A stretch of 64,000 nucleotides of DNA. It comes from Rhodococcus sp. B50. GTDB lineage: Bacteria > Actinomycetota > Actinomycetes > Mycobacteriales > Mycobacteriaceae. The position numbers and the translations under genes are program-made. The notes beneath the pieces are model-generated. The model saw only the letters and a program-made list of their open reading frames with translations. It had not been told where the DNA came from and made no database searches. Below, piece by piece: positions 52,857 through 61,768 of the stretch (positions within the stretch are counted from its first letter, which is position 1; every line of letters begins with the position of its first letter). Location of the stretch: contig NZ_WPAG02000003.1 of assembly GCF_013602415.1 (NCBI RefSeq), forward strand, positions 124,001-188,000, given 5' to 3'.

Positions 52857-54392
52857 ATGTATCCCGGCGTGTATGCCGCGACCACCCCCACCAAGCCGGC
52901 CGTCATCATGGCCCCCACCGGAGAGACAGTCACCTATGAAGAACTCGAGCACCGTTCCGCCCAGATCGCGCATTACTTCCGCAGTCTTGGACTGCGGCGA
53001 GGTGACCATATTGCGCTTGTTTCCACCAACGAAGCGCGGATTTTCGATATCTACTGGGCAGCGATGCGCAGTGGACTGTTCATCACGGTTGTCAACACTC
53101 ACCTGACCGCAGCCGAGGTCGCATACATCGTCGACGACTGCAACGCCGATCTGTTGATCGTCTCGGCCTCTCTGGCCGACCTCGCCACCGACGAACGGCT
53201 AATTCGGGAGACCCCGCGGGTACGGCACCGAGTGGTCTTCGGGGGCACCGCTACCGGACACACCCCGCTCGACGAAGTCGTCTGCGGCATGCCGACAACG
53301 GCACCGGCAGATCAACCCCGCGGCGCCGACATGCTCTACTCCTCCGGCACCACGGGTCGACCGAAAGGCATCGTCCCGATCTTGCCCGATCGGCAGGTCC
53401 ACGAACCGGGCGACACCCTTACCGCACTGGCCGCCGGCCGATGGGCCATCGACGCCGACAGCGTGTACCTGTCGCCGGCTCCGCTCTACCATGCAGCACC
53501 GCTGCGCACCTGTGCCGCGGTACAGGCACTGGGCGGCACCGTCGTGGTCATGGACCGCTTCGATGCAGAGACCGCGCTTCGGAACATCCAGGACTTCAAG
53601 GTCACGCACAGTCAATGGGTGCCCACGATGTTCGTGCGGATGCTCAAGCTTCCCAACGAGATGCGCCTTTCCTATGACGTCTCGTCGATGCAGGTCGCGA
53701 TCCATGCCGCCGCGCCGTGCCCGATCCAGGTCAAGCAGTCCATGATCGATTGGTGGGGTCCGATCCTGGTCGAGTACTACTCCTCGACAGAAATGAACGG
53801 AATGACCCTGATTACCTCCGAAGAATGGCTCCGCAAGCCTGGTTCCGTGGGGCGCGACGGAGTGCTCGGCATCGTTCACATCTGCGCCGACGACGGCACC
53901 GAACTGCCACCGGGACAGAACGGTGTGGTCTATTTCGAGCGCGACGAACTGCCGTTCAACTACCACAACGACCCGGACAAGACCCGCAAGGCCCAGCACC
54001 CGCACCATCCGAACTGGACCACCACCGGGGACATGGGTTACCTCGACGAGGACCGCTACCTCTACCTGACCGACCGCCAATCGTTCATGATCATCTCCGG
54101 CGGCGTGAACATCTATCCGCAAGAAATCGAGAACTGCCTGACCATGCACCCGGGGGTGCTCGATATCGCCGTCATTGGCGAATCCCATCCGGAAATGGGG
54201 GAATCGGTTGTAGCTCTCGTGCAACCCACCCCGGAGGCCAGCCGCGACCTCGAAGGCACAGAAGTTGCCCTGCGCGAACACGCTCAGGAACACCTCGCCG
54301 GCTACAAGCGGCCTCGCCGGTATGCCTTCGTCGAGCAATTGCCCCGCACTCCCACCGGAAAGCTCGCCAAACATCGCATCACGCTCGCCTGA
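52857..54392 (+). CDS. Acyl-CoA synthetase (AMP-forming), paralogue of 4420-5976
   Basis: 511 residues from the ATG at 52857 after CGAGGAG. Motifs: YSSGTTGRPKG, YYSSTEMNG, WTTTGDMGYLDEDRYLYLTD, ISGGVNIYPQEIE and the catalytic lysine in TPTGKLAKH. It shares its start (MYPG), the unusual PKGI-PILPDRQ insertion and DELPFNYHNDPDKTR with the ligase near the left end, so it is the same subfamily at roughly two-thirds identity by eye. It is the first gene of a plus-strand set and is divergent from the monooxygenase gene. The substrate may be the acid produced by the aldehyde dehydrogenase. Confidence 0.9.
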   Translation: MYPGVYAATTPTKPAVIMAPTGETVTYEELEHRSAQIAHYFRSLGLRRGDHIALVSTNEARIFDIYWAAMRSGLFITVVNTHLTAAEVAYIVDDCNADLLIVSASLADLATDERLIRETPRVRHRVVFGGTATGHTPLDEVVCGMPTTAPADQPRGADMLYSSGTTGRPKGIVPILPDRQVHEPGDTLTALAAGRWAIDADSVYLSPAPLYHAAPLRTCAAVQALGGTVVVMDRFDAETALRNIQDFKVTHSQWVPTMFVRMLKLPNEMRLSYDVSSMQVAIHAAAPCPIQVKQSMIDWWGPILVEYYSSTEMNGMTLITSEEWLRKPGSVGRDGVLGIVHICADDGTELPPGQNGVVYFERDELPFNYHNDPDKTRKAQHPHHPNWTTTGDMGYLDEDRYLYLTDRQSFMIISGGVNIYPQEIENCLTMHPGVLDIAVIGESHPEMGESVVALVQPTPEASRDLEGTEVALREHAQEHLAGYKRPRRYAFVEQLPRTPTGKLAKHRITLA

Positions 54393-54419
54393 CACGCAAT
54401 TCCCCGAGGAGAAGCCGCC

Positions 54420-56036
54420 ATGACCACACTTGCCTACGCCCAAGGCCTCACTGTCCCCGCTCTGCTCCACGAAACGATCGGCGCGAACCTCGCCCGCACC
54501 GTGATGTCCTACCCCGACCACGAGGCACTGGTGGAAGTCACCACAGGCCGCCGCTGGACGTACAGCGAGTTCGAATCGGACGTACATCGACTCGCCACCG
54601 GACTGACCGAACTCGGCATCCGCCCGGGTGACCGTGTCGGTATCTGGTCACCGAACACCGCCGAGTGGACCCTCGTGCAGTACGCCACCGCGCACATCGG
54701 CGCGATCCTGGTCACCATCAATCCCGCGTACCGAGTCGACGAACTCGAATACGTCCTCAATCAGGCCGGCATCCGCACAGTGGTCGCCGCACCTGCTTTC
54801 AAGACCTCCGACTATGTCGCGATGCTCGACGCCGTACGCGACAATTGCCCGGACCTTCACGAGGTGATCGTCATCGGCACCGAGTCCTGGACAGCTCTCG
54901 CGACAACCACCGCCTCCCCGCCTGTACTCGACAAGATCGCCCGCCGCCTGCTCCCCGACGACCCGATCAACATCCAATACACCTCGGGTACCACAGGTTT
55001 CCCCAAGGGCGCCACCTTGACCCACACCAACATCCTCAACAATGGCTACTTCGTCGGGGAAAACCTCCAGTACACCGAAAACGACCGAGTTTGTATCCCG
55101 GTGCCCTTCTACCACTGCTTCGGCATGGTCATGGGCAACCTCGCCTGCACCACGCACGGCGCTACCATGGTCATCCCTGCACCGGGCTTCGATTCGGCCG
55201 CGACCTTGCATGCCGTCTCGGTGGAGCGCTGCACGTCCCTCTACGGGGTGCCGACGATGTTCATCGCCGAACTCGCACTCGACAACCTCGACTCTTTCGA
55301 CCTGACCAGTCTGCGCACCGGCATCATGGCGGGATCCCCCTGCCCCGAATCGATCATGCGGCAGGTCATCGAGAAGATGAACATGCGCGATGTGGCTATT
55401 TGCTACGGAATGACCGAAACCTCACCGGTTTCGACGCAAACCACCGCCGCCGACACCTTCGAGCAGCGGGTGGGGACGGTCGGCCGCGTCGCTCCGCACC
55501 TCGAGATCAAAATCGTCGACCCCGCCACCGGTGAAACGGTCCCCCGGGGCACCGCGGGAGAATTGTGCACCCGAGGCTACAGCGTCATGGCCGGCTACTG
55601 GAACGATCCCGAAAAAACCTCGGAAGCAATTGATTCCGATTCCTGGATGCATACCGGTGATATCGCCATCATGGACGACGGCGGTTACGTCCAGATCACG
55701 GGCCGCATCAAAGACATGGTGATCCGCGGCGGCGAAAATATCTATCCCCGCGAAATCGAAGAGTTTCTCTACACTCACCCCGACATTCTCGACGCTCAAG
55801 TCGTCGGAGTTCCGGACGAGAAGTACGGGGAAGAACTCATGGCGTGGCTACGCATCAAGGACGGCGCACGCCACCCTACTGCCTCCGATATCCGTGAGTT
55901 CTGCACCGGGAAGATCGCCCACTACAAGATCCCCCGATACGTCCGAGTCGTCGATGAATTTCCGATGACCGTCACCGGCAAGATCCGCAAAGTCGAACTG
56001 CGTGAACTCGCCACCGCGCAACTCGCGAACCCGTAG
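54420..56036 (+). CDS. Acyl-CoA synthetase (AMP-forming, ACSF2/FadD35-like)
   Basis: 538 residues from the ATG at 54420, 27 bp after the previous ligase gene. Motifs: QYTSGTTGFPKGATLTHTNI (about 178-197), YGMTETSPVSTQT, GYWNDPEKTSEAI, WMHTGDIAIMDDGGYVQITG, IRGGENIYPREIEEFLYTHP and the catalytic lysine in VTGKIRKVEL. The sequence is close to medium-chain acyl-CoA synthetases of the ACSF2 type. Having two ligases of different subfamilies side by side suggests two acid intermediates, or a mono- and a dicarboxylic acid, in one pathway. Confidence 0.9.
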   Translation: MTTLAYAQGLTVPALLHETIGANLARTVMSYPDHEALVEVTTGRRWTYSEFESDVHRLATGLTELGIRPGDRVGIWSPNTAEWTLVQYATAHIGAILVTINPAYRVDELEYVLNQAGIRTVVAAPAFKTSDYVAMLDAVRDNCPDLHEVIVIGTESWTALATTTASPPVLDKIARRLLPDDPINIQYTSGTTGFPKGATLTHTNILNNGYFVGENLQYTENDRVCIPVPFYHCFGMVMGNLACTTHGATMVIPAPGFDSAATLHAVSVERCTSLYGVPTMFIAELALDNLDSFDLTSLRTGIMAGSPCPESIMRQVIEKMNMRDVAICYGMTETSPVSTQTTAADTFEQRVGTVGRVAPHLEIKIVDPATGETVPRGTAGELCTRGYSVMAGYWNDPEKTSEAIDSDSWMHTGDIAIMDDGGYVQITGRIKDMVIRGGENIYPREIEEFLYTHPDILDAQVVGVPDEKYGEELMAWLRIKDGARHPTASDIREFCTGKIAHYKIPRYVRVVDEFPMTVTGKIRKVELRELATAQLANP

Positions 56037-56119
56037 CCGACGAAAACGCGGCGTGACCGCCATTACCCACTACTACGGACGCCCGGAATTGCTGGGTCAC
56101 TACACTGGAAAGAGAGCCT

Positions 56120-57130
56120 ATGCGTACCATGAAGTCCGGACGAATCGACTTCGGCACCAAGGAGTTTGCGGTCCGTGAAGTCCCAGTTCCCGAGCCCGGT
56201 CCAGGTGAGGTCCGGATCAAGGTCGGCGCCGCTGGGGTATGCCTTTCCGACGTCCACTTGATCAGTGGACTGGTCAGCCCGCTGCGCAATGCCACCGCCG
56301 TCCGCACTCTCGGTCACGAAGTAGCCGGCACCGTGGAGGCTCTGGGCTCCCACGTCGAACAGTGGAAGGAGGGCGACCGGGTCACCCTCCAAGCGATCAT
56401 CTCCAAGCCCTGGGGTGTCGACACAATGGGTGTCGACTACGACGGCGGCTGGGCGGAATACGTCGTCGTCCCGCAAGAGGTACTCGTCGCCATACCCGAT
56501 ACCCTCCCGTTCGACCAGGCCTGCATCATCCCGGACGCCGTCTCGACACCCTGGGCAGCGATATCGCATACAGCGAACACACAAGCCGGTGAAGCGGCAG
56601 CCGTGTGGGGTGTCGGCGGCCTCGGAATCCACGCCATTCAACTGCTGCGCATGATTGGCGCAGCCCCGGTCATCGCCGTCGACCCACTCGCCGCAGCGCG
56701 TACCAATGCACTGAACCGTGGAGCCGACGCGGCACTCGACCCCACAGCCCCGGACTTCACCGAACAACTTCGCGAGGTCAGCGGGGACCATGGACTCGAC
56801 GTGGCCTTCAACTTTGCAGGCTTCCCTGGTGTCGACGAGCAGATCCTGCCCCTGCTCGCCCGCGGCGGGCGTCTGACCATCACTGGGCTGAGCGGCAGAC
56901 CGTTCACCGTCGAAAACAGCGTCGCTCTCATCGCACACCAACACCGGATCCTCGGCCACTACGGATATCTGCCGCCACACGTCGAGCAACTCGTCAGACT
57001 CGTCGACTGGAAGCGACTCGACCTGTCCACTTCCATCTCCGCGCATCTTCCACTCGAGCAGGCCGCCGAGGCTGTCCGACGACTTGAAGACAAGGACGGT
57101 GACCCGATCAGGCTTGTCTTGATTCCCTAA
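56120..57130 (+). CDS. MDR-family alcohol dehydrogenase lacking structural zinc cysteines
   Basis: 336 residues starting MRTMKSGRIDFGTKEF; codon 4 is also ATG. Catalytic zinc residues are in GVCLSDVHL and LGHEVAGTV. Between them and the cofactor domain the structural zinc cysteines are missing (LQAIISKPWGVDTMGVDYDG). The cofactor motif is AVWGVGGLGIHAI. It is similar in this respect to the gene at 45136 across the divergent region, so both probably handle related alcohol/ketone pairs. It follows the two ligases on the plus strand after 83 bp. Confidence 0.85.
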   Translation: MRTMKSGRIDFGTKEFAVREVPVPEPGPGEVRIKVGAAGVCLSDVHLISGLVSPLRNATAVRTLGHEVAGTVEALGSHVEQWKEGDRVTLQAIISKPWGVDTMGVDYDGGWAEYVVVPQEVLVAIPDTLPFDQACIIPDAVSTPWAAISHTANTQAGEAAAVWGVGGLGIHAIQLLRMIGAAPVIAVDPLAAARTNALNRGADAALDPTAPDFTEQLREVSGDHGLDVAFNFAGFPGVDEQILPLLARGGRLTITGLSGRPFTVENSVALIAHQHRILGHYGYLPPHVEQLVRLVDWKRLDLSTSISAHLPLEQAAEAVRRLEDKDGDPIRLVLIP

Positions 57131-57386
57131 CGGCTCGCCTCCACAGACATCACAACGCGCAACGGGTTCGTACCTCCTGTATCGCTCACCGAAGGCGAGG
57201 TACACCATTTGCAGGCTTGACCCGTTCTTGCCGGTGACGGGAATGTGGACCCACAGCCAGCTTCTGAGCGACACATGGCAGGCACGCCCATACCGGTTGA
57301 CTTGCCGCCGACACCCGAAACCTCAACCAATCCGCTCGCCGCCGCTTGGCTGCGCGCGAATTATTCAACACAACAGGAGGATTCCC

Positions 57387-58784
57387 ATGGGAATTCGCAA
57401 TCCGGAGCAATACCGGGCAGGCTTGCGCGACAAGCGCACGGTCATCTATCGCGGTGAGCGGATCGGTGATGTCACCGAGTTCGATGAATTCCGCCCGGCC
57501 ATCAGTCACTCTGCCCTCGCGTACGAGATAGCCACCACACACCCGGACTTGGCCATTGCTGACGACGGGCAGGGCCCGTACACCGCGTTCTACAAGCTCC
57601 CGCGGACCACCGAAGACATCATCAACCGCGGCAAGCTCATCGAAGCCGTGTCCCGGATGGGTGCGGGCACCATCGTCCTCAAGGAGGTCGGCAGCGACGC
57701 ACTGTTCGGACTGCTCCGTGCACTCGACGGCCCCGGACTCGAGAACGCCCGCGCATTCTACGACCACTGCTGCCGGAACGATATCGCGCTGGCCGTCGCC
57801 CAGAGCGATGTAAAGGGCAACCGGTCCCTGCCGCCCCACAAGCAGAAAGATCCCGACCTCTACCTTCGTATCGTCAACGAGGACAAGGACACGATCACTG
57901 TTCGTGGCGCGAAAGTGCACACATCATTTTCCGCCAACGCCGACGAGCTGATCGTCCTGCCCACCCGCGCGATGAGTGCGGCTGACGCGGATTGGGCCGT
58001 CAGCTTCGCGATCCCCATGGACACCCCGGGGCTGTCGCTGTACGTCTCCCCCTACCTGCACGGTGAGCGCGACCCGTTCGAGCACCCGATCTCCTCCCAG
58101 CACAAATTGCTCGAATCGCTGACCGTTTTCGACGACGTTCGCGTCCCCAAAGAACGCGTCTTTCTGAACAGGGAGCCCGAGACCGCCGGACCGCTCGCGA
58201 TCGCGTTCGTCGACTACCACCGCTTCACCGCCGTCAGCTACAAACTGCCGCTGCTCGATATTCTTGTCGGCACCGCCAAACTCATGGCCGACGCGAACGG
58301 CATTTCCGCCGCGGGACATGTGAAGAGCAAGATCACCGAATTGGTGACCTACGCGGAGACCGTCCGGGGACTAGCTGAACTTTCGGCGCTGCGCTCGCAG
58401 CCGGGTGGAAACGACATCCAGCTCCCGGACCCGCTGGCGGTCAACATGGCCAAGTACCACTTCGCGCACGGCTTCCATGCCGCCACCGCGACGTTGCTCG
58501 ATTTGGCCGGCGGTCTCGTAGTTACCGGCCCCGGGAGCGATGACTGGGCGGACCACGACACCCGCAAGGTCCTTGAGAAGTATCTCGCCGGTGCCGTACC
58601 CGCAGAACAGCGCATGCGGCTCTTGAACCTGATCGGTGACATCTGCACTGGCACCTGGGGCGGTTACCAATCTGTGCTCGCGACACATGCTGAGGGTTCG
58701 CTTGAGGCGGAGAAGACTCAGATCGCGCGGTCGTACGACCCGGAGCGTGCGGTGCGCTACGTGAGTGACCTGGTCGGAATCTAG
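57387..58784 (+). CDS. 4-hydroxybutyryl-CoA dehydratase/HpaB-superfamily flavoprotein without iron-sulfur ligands
   Basis: 465 residues from the ATG at 57387 (AGGAGG 6 bp upstream). Over its whole length it matches the AbfD family (4-hydroxybutyryl-CoA dehydratase/vinylacetyl-CoA isomerase): DVKGNRSLPPHKQKDPDLYL, TVRGAKVHTSFSANADELIV and LAGGLVVTGPGSDD. AbfD binds a [4Fe-4S] cluster through three Cys and one His. By alignment from memory the two N-terminal Cys are replaced by Ile96 and Glu100, His278 (DYHRF) is kept and the last Cys is Tyr285. Cluster-dependent radical dehydration is therefore unlikely. A flavin-dependent isomerase or an HpaB-type monooxygenase needing a reductase is more probable; no reductase gene is adjacent. 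Confidence 0.82.
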   Translation: MGIRNPEQYRAGLRDKRTVIYRGERIGDVTEFDEFRPAISHSALAYEIATTHPDLAIADDGQGPYTAFYKLPRTTEDIINRGKLIEAVSRMGAGTIVLKEVGSDALFGLLRALDGPGLENARAFYDHCCRNDIALAVAQSDVKGNRSLPPHKQKDPDLYLRIVNEDKDTITVRGAKVHTSFSANADELIVLPTRAMSAADADWAVSFAIPMDTPGLSLYVSPYLHGERDPFEHPISSQHKLLESLTVFDDVRVPKERVFLNREPETAGPLAIAFVDYHRFTAVSYKLPLLDILVGTAKLMADANGISAAGHVKSKITELVTYAETVRGLAELSALRSQPGGNDIQLPDPLAVNMAKYHFAHGFHAATATLLDLAGGLVVTGPGSDDWADHDTRKVLEKYLAGAVPAEQRMRLLNLIGDICTGTWGGYQSVLATHAEGSLEAEKTQIARSYDPERAVRYVSDLVGI

Positions 58785-58814
58785 AGCGGCTCAACAGAGA
58801 CGGATTGGGCTGTG

Positions 58815-58849
58815 GCCCTCAGCCTGAGCTCCCCACTTCGGCTGAGGGC
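58815..58849 (+). terminator. Terminator hairpin after the AbfD-like gene
   Basis: GCCCTCAGCC (58815-58824) pairs exactly with GGCTGAGGGC (58840-58849), starting 30 bp after the stop codon at 58784. It ends the plus-strand gene set and may also serve the minus-strand debris that converges on it. Confidence 0.7.
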
Positions 58850-59400
58850 TCGGATCGGTCTCTCCGACTCGAGCGAAGTCCGACTGTCTCGACGAAACGG
58901 CGGCACAACTCGTCGAGCACCTCGCCGATGAGCATGTCGGTGGTGCCGTAGCGCAGCCGTCTGCTCGGCTGGAAGTCGGCGATGGCGGCGAATTCGATCA
59001 GAGTCTGCTGGCGGTGCACAGCTTCGCCGGTGCGGGGAGGGCCGGAGCTTCACACAGGTCGTGCGGCAGACCGGTCTCACACTTCCCGGTCGCCGGGTCG
59101 GGTCGCTGGGTTGGCGCTGCGGGCACTGCCACGGTGGGGCCAGGGCGCATCCATGTGGTCCCAGTCCACGGCGCCTGCCCGCAGCCCGGGTACACCGACT
59201 GCAGGTAGACCTGGTGGCGCAAGCAGAGCGGCAGCAACGGATTGGCCCAGTCCGCTCGCCACCACGAATCGGGTTCGGCCAGACATCGGGCGCAGTAGCG
59301 TGATCCTCCCCCGTCGGTCCGAACTTGGCAGTGGTGCACCAGGTACCGTGCCGCGGCGGCCTCCATCGGACTACCGAACACCGCGGTCAGCAAAGCACCG
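58850..59400 (-). pseudogene. TniQ-like zinc-finger protein remnant
   Basis: The minus strand carries YLGVPAGALLTAVFGSPMEA and the zinc-ribbon pattern RYCARCLAEPDSWWRADWAN, then PLCLRHQVYL and CPGCG-like PGCGQAP (seen as YPGCGQ), as in TniQ/TnsD target-selection proteins of Tn7-like elements. The frame breaks at both ends: upstream it joins the gene at 59371-59826 out of frame, and downstream the segment LIEFAAIADFQPSRRLRYGT is in a further frame. No TniA or TniB gene is present. A non-functional leftover of a transposon or plasmid gene is likely. Confidence 0.5.
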
Positions 59401-59826
59401 GCAGGGACACCGAGGTATGTATGCAACGATCCATCGAGCGTGCAGGCTCAGATGCTCGAGAACGAGCTGGTATCCCGTCGGACTCCTCGGCACGCGAAGT
59501 TCGTGCAGAATCTGGGTCGGAGTGAGTTGATAGCGAAGGCCGACGCGCATCAGCCGGCCGGGCAGGAACTCGTCGGCATGCTCGTTCGGTAGCGCCCAAC
59601 CCATCCCGTACCTCGAGCAGACCTCCCGAAAACAGGACCGGCACACGATGCTGCCCATCGAGCCTGTGGCGGAAGCGTCGCAGCATGGGGTCAGGTGGTA
59701 GGCGACGCCCGCGTAGGCGACGACGTGCGCGGTGTCGTCACGGTAGATTTCGACGATCCGGTCGAGGCATTCTGCAGTGGTCTCGGTTATGGGACGCTTT
59801 TTATCGAAGCGGTATGGGTGATACAT
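59371..59826 (-). CDS. Hypothetical protein with CxxC pairs, C-terminus probably shifted
   Basis: 151 residues from the ATG at 59826 (MYHPYRFDKKRPITETTAEC). It has LTPCCDASATGSMGSIVCRS with CFREVC, a possible zinc-binding treble-clef or ribbon (about 47-72). After LTPTQILHELRVPRSPTGY the end (IVAYIPRCPCRCFADRGVR) looks out of frame, and the TniQ-like segment lies in the next frame, so the original protein was probably longer. Similar short Cys-rich proteins are found on rhodococcal plasmids. Function unknown. Confidence 0.5.
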   Translation of the reverse strand: MYHPYRFDKKRPITETTAECLDRIVEIYRDDTAHVVAYAGVAYHLTPCCDASATGSMGSIVCRSCFREVCSRYGMGWALPNEHADEFLPGRLMRVGLRYQLTPTQILHELRVPRSPTGYQLVLEHLSLHARWIVAYIPRCPCRCFADRGVR

Positions 59827-60398
59827 CTCTGAGCGTCTGTGGCGATGCCGATGGTGTTGCAACTGGTGGTGGCGAAGACCGTCGTCAACCTCCGGGGTGC
59901 ATCGCTGACGTCGAGGAGCCCGAGGATGTCCACGCGAACAGTGGCCGCACCGAACGCTGAACACACCCCCCGCAGTGGGCCCACGAGCGCGCTTCTGCAG
60001 GCGCCACTGAGTCGTTCCCCCGGTCGTCACGGACCCCGGGGCCGGGCTCCCGGTCGTCATGGGCTCGGCTGCAGAAGTTCACAGGTGCTCGCGGGATCGA
60101 CACCCATGTAGTTGTAGCGATGCAACGCGGGCGACCGACCATTCATGGGGCCCGACGGCACGAGCGGTATCGGTGTCCTCCTCGCCGCCCCTGTCGAATA
60201 CGGCTGCCCCGCAGCCCAGGTAGGAAAATACCGAGCGCCGCGTCGAACCTCGAGTGCCGCGTCGAACCTCGACGTCCGCTGGTTCGCCCGCCCCGACCTG
60301 CCCTCACCATTGCACGCCAGTTCGCCCGGGCGGATCGAGAAGGCGCTGCGCGGGGACGCGGCGACCCGTTCGCCCGTCGAGTCGCCGAACGCTGACGT
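59827..60398. other. Intergenic region without a recognisable gene
   Basis: About 570 bp. Several overlapping open frames on both strands give low-complexity Arg/Pro/Ser translations and none has a ribosome site. The only structure seen is the 17-bp repeat GCCGCGTCGAACCTCGA at 60237-60253 and 60256-60272 (19-bp period). Confidence 0.5.
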
Positions 60399-60785
60399 TC
60401 AGGACGTCTTCGTCTCCCACAAACCCATGACATTGCCTTCGGTGTCCTTGAAATAGGCGGCGTACCCCATGTCGCCGACCGCGGTCTTCTCCCCCACCGG
60501 CTCACCGCCGAGAGTGGTGATCGCCGCCAAAGTGTCGTCGATGCTCTCGACGTCGATCGTGATCACCGGCCCCCGAGGGAAGGACGGCTCCCGTTCGAAC
60601 ATGCCACCGCCGATGTAACCCGGCTCGGCCGGCATCCCATTCTCGGCCGCCGGACCGGTCGACACGCCGGTGTAGTTGAACTCCGGCATCTCGTGGTAGC
60701 CCCAGCCGAACGCCTGCTTGTAGAACTCGCGTGCTCGGTCCCCGTCGCTGAAAGGAACCTCGAAGTGCACCACTCGGCCACTCAT
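60399..60785 (-). CDS. VOC/glyoxalase-fold protein
   Basis: 128 residues from the ATG at 60785 behind AGGAGGAGG. It has the vicinal-oxygen-chelate pattern: VVHFEVPFSDGDRAREFYKQ AFGW-type start, two beta-alpha-beta repeats and the end GYAAYFKDTEGNVMGLWE. Glu in the last strand and His near the N-terminus (VHFEVP) are possible metal ligands. Members include glyoxalases, dioxygenases and resistance proteins; the short single-domain form gives no hint of the substrate. It stands alone with a strong ribosome site. Confidence 0.85.
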   Translation of the reverse strand: MSGRVVHFEVPFSDGDRAREFYKQAFGWGYHEMPEFNYTGVSTGPAAENGMPAEPGYIGGGMFEREPSFPRGPVITIDVESIDDTLAAITTLGGEPVGEKTAVGDMGYAAYFKDTEGNVMGLWETKTS

Positions 60786-61053
60786 CACGGCCTCCTCCTG
60801 TAGGTGAACCTGCCCGATTCGACGGTAGACCGAATCACCGACACCCGTGAGAAGGGCTCACCCCTCCTGGGTGCACGTCGACTAGAGAGCTGAGCGCCGG
60901 CTATTGAGACCTCCCGGGCGAACTGCTCACTTTTCGACCGGACCCGACACGCCGGACTCGAGTACGGCGAGGTGACCTGCGAGATCGCATGCCCTTCGAT
61001 GGCGTGCACGGCATGTCGGCCACAGCACCTCTAACCCCCACCTGGTCGGGTCC

Positions 61054-61641
61054 TCAGAAGTAGTAGGGAGGCTCCCGGTCCGGATCGTCGTCGACGACAT
61101 CAACTTGCTCGAGGGCCACGAGCGTGGCGATCGCCTCGGCGGATCCGCCGATCGTCGCGAAGTGCGGATCGACGTCACACGTCACGCACCAGGCCCGATC
61201 GGCCGGCCACACGAATGCCGGTGTCGGCGCGTCGTTGTCGTCGAGCAACGCTTCGATCCGGTTGTTCCAGTCGGAAAAGTCCGCGAGCGTGCCGCGGAAC
61301 AGGAAGTAGTCGCGGTTCGGGATCGATATCTTCGGCATCGGATCGTCGGGGCGAAAGCTCGGCCACCCGTCCCAGACCAGGAAGTAGCAATCGTCCGGTG
61401 TCCCGGTGTAGCGCGCCAATTCGGCCAGGACGACCCCGATCTGATCCGTGTCGTGCAACGCACCAGGGTCACGCTGAGCCTCACCCTCGCGTTGGCCCGG
61501 ATAGCTCGGGTCCGGGACGATCCGCAGACGCGCATACCGGTCGAAACAGACCGGACCTCGTGCGGCGAGCCGACTCCAGTCCTCGGGCCGCTCCTCGATC
61601 CACCGCGCCGCACTCACATCGTCACACCGTGTGATGCCCAC
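61054..61641 (-). CDS. Conserved hypothetical protein
   Basis: About 195 residues from the GTG at 61641 (VGITRCDDVSAARWIEERPE); an ATG at 61701 is an alternative. The core reads GPVCFDRYARLRIVPDPSYP, DQIGVVLAELARYTGTPDDC YFLVWDGW, then DYFLFRGTLADFSDWN and AFVWPADRAWCVTCDVDPHF, and it ends DREPPYYF. Small proteins with this pattern are common and uncharacterised in actinobacteria. They are soluble with no signal peptide. The strong Trp and aromatic content and the acidic C-terminus are notable. Function unknown. Confidence 0.7.
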   Translation of the reverse strand: MGITRCDDVSAARWIEERPEDWSRLAARGPVCFDRYARLRIVPDPSYPGQREGEAQRDPGALHDTDQIGVVLAELARYTGTPDDCYFLVWDGWPSFRPDDPMPKISIPNRDYFLFRGTLADFSDWNNRIEALLDDNDAPTPAFVWPADRAWCVTCDVDPHFATIGGSAEAIATLVALEQVDVVDDDPDREPPYYF

Positions 61642-61768
61642 TCGGTCAGTATCCCTGCCATGGCTGACCGCCGAACTGCCCCGGTCCGGTGCGCGGAGCA
61701 TCAAAATCGACTGCGCACCCGGTTGACGGTGGGAACATGATCCGACGTGCGCTGTTGCCAGGCCGCGA

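Noticed and set aside
57274..57456. Possible 60-residue leader peptide upstream of the AbfD-like gene
   Set aside because: The frame overlaps the ribosome site and first codons of the real gene and has no ribosome site of its own; not enough to call.
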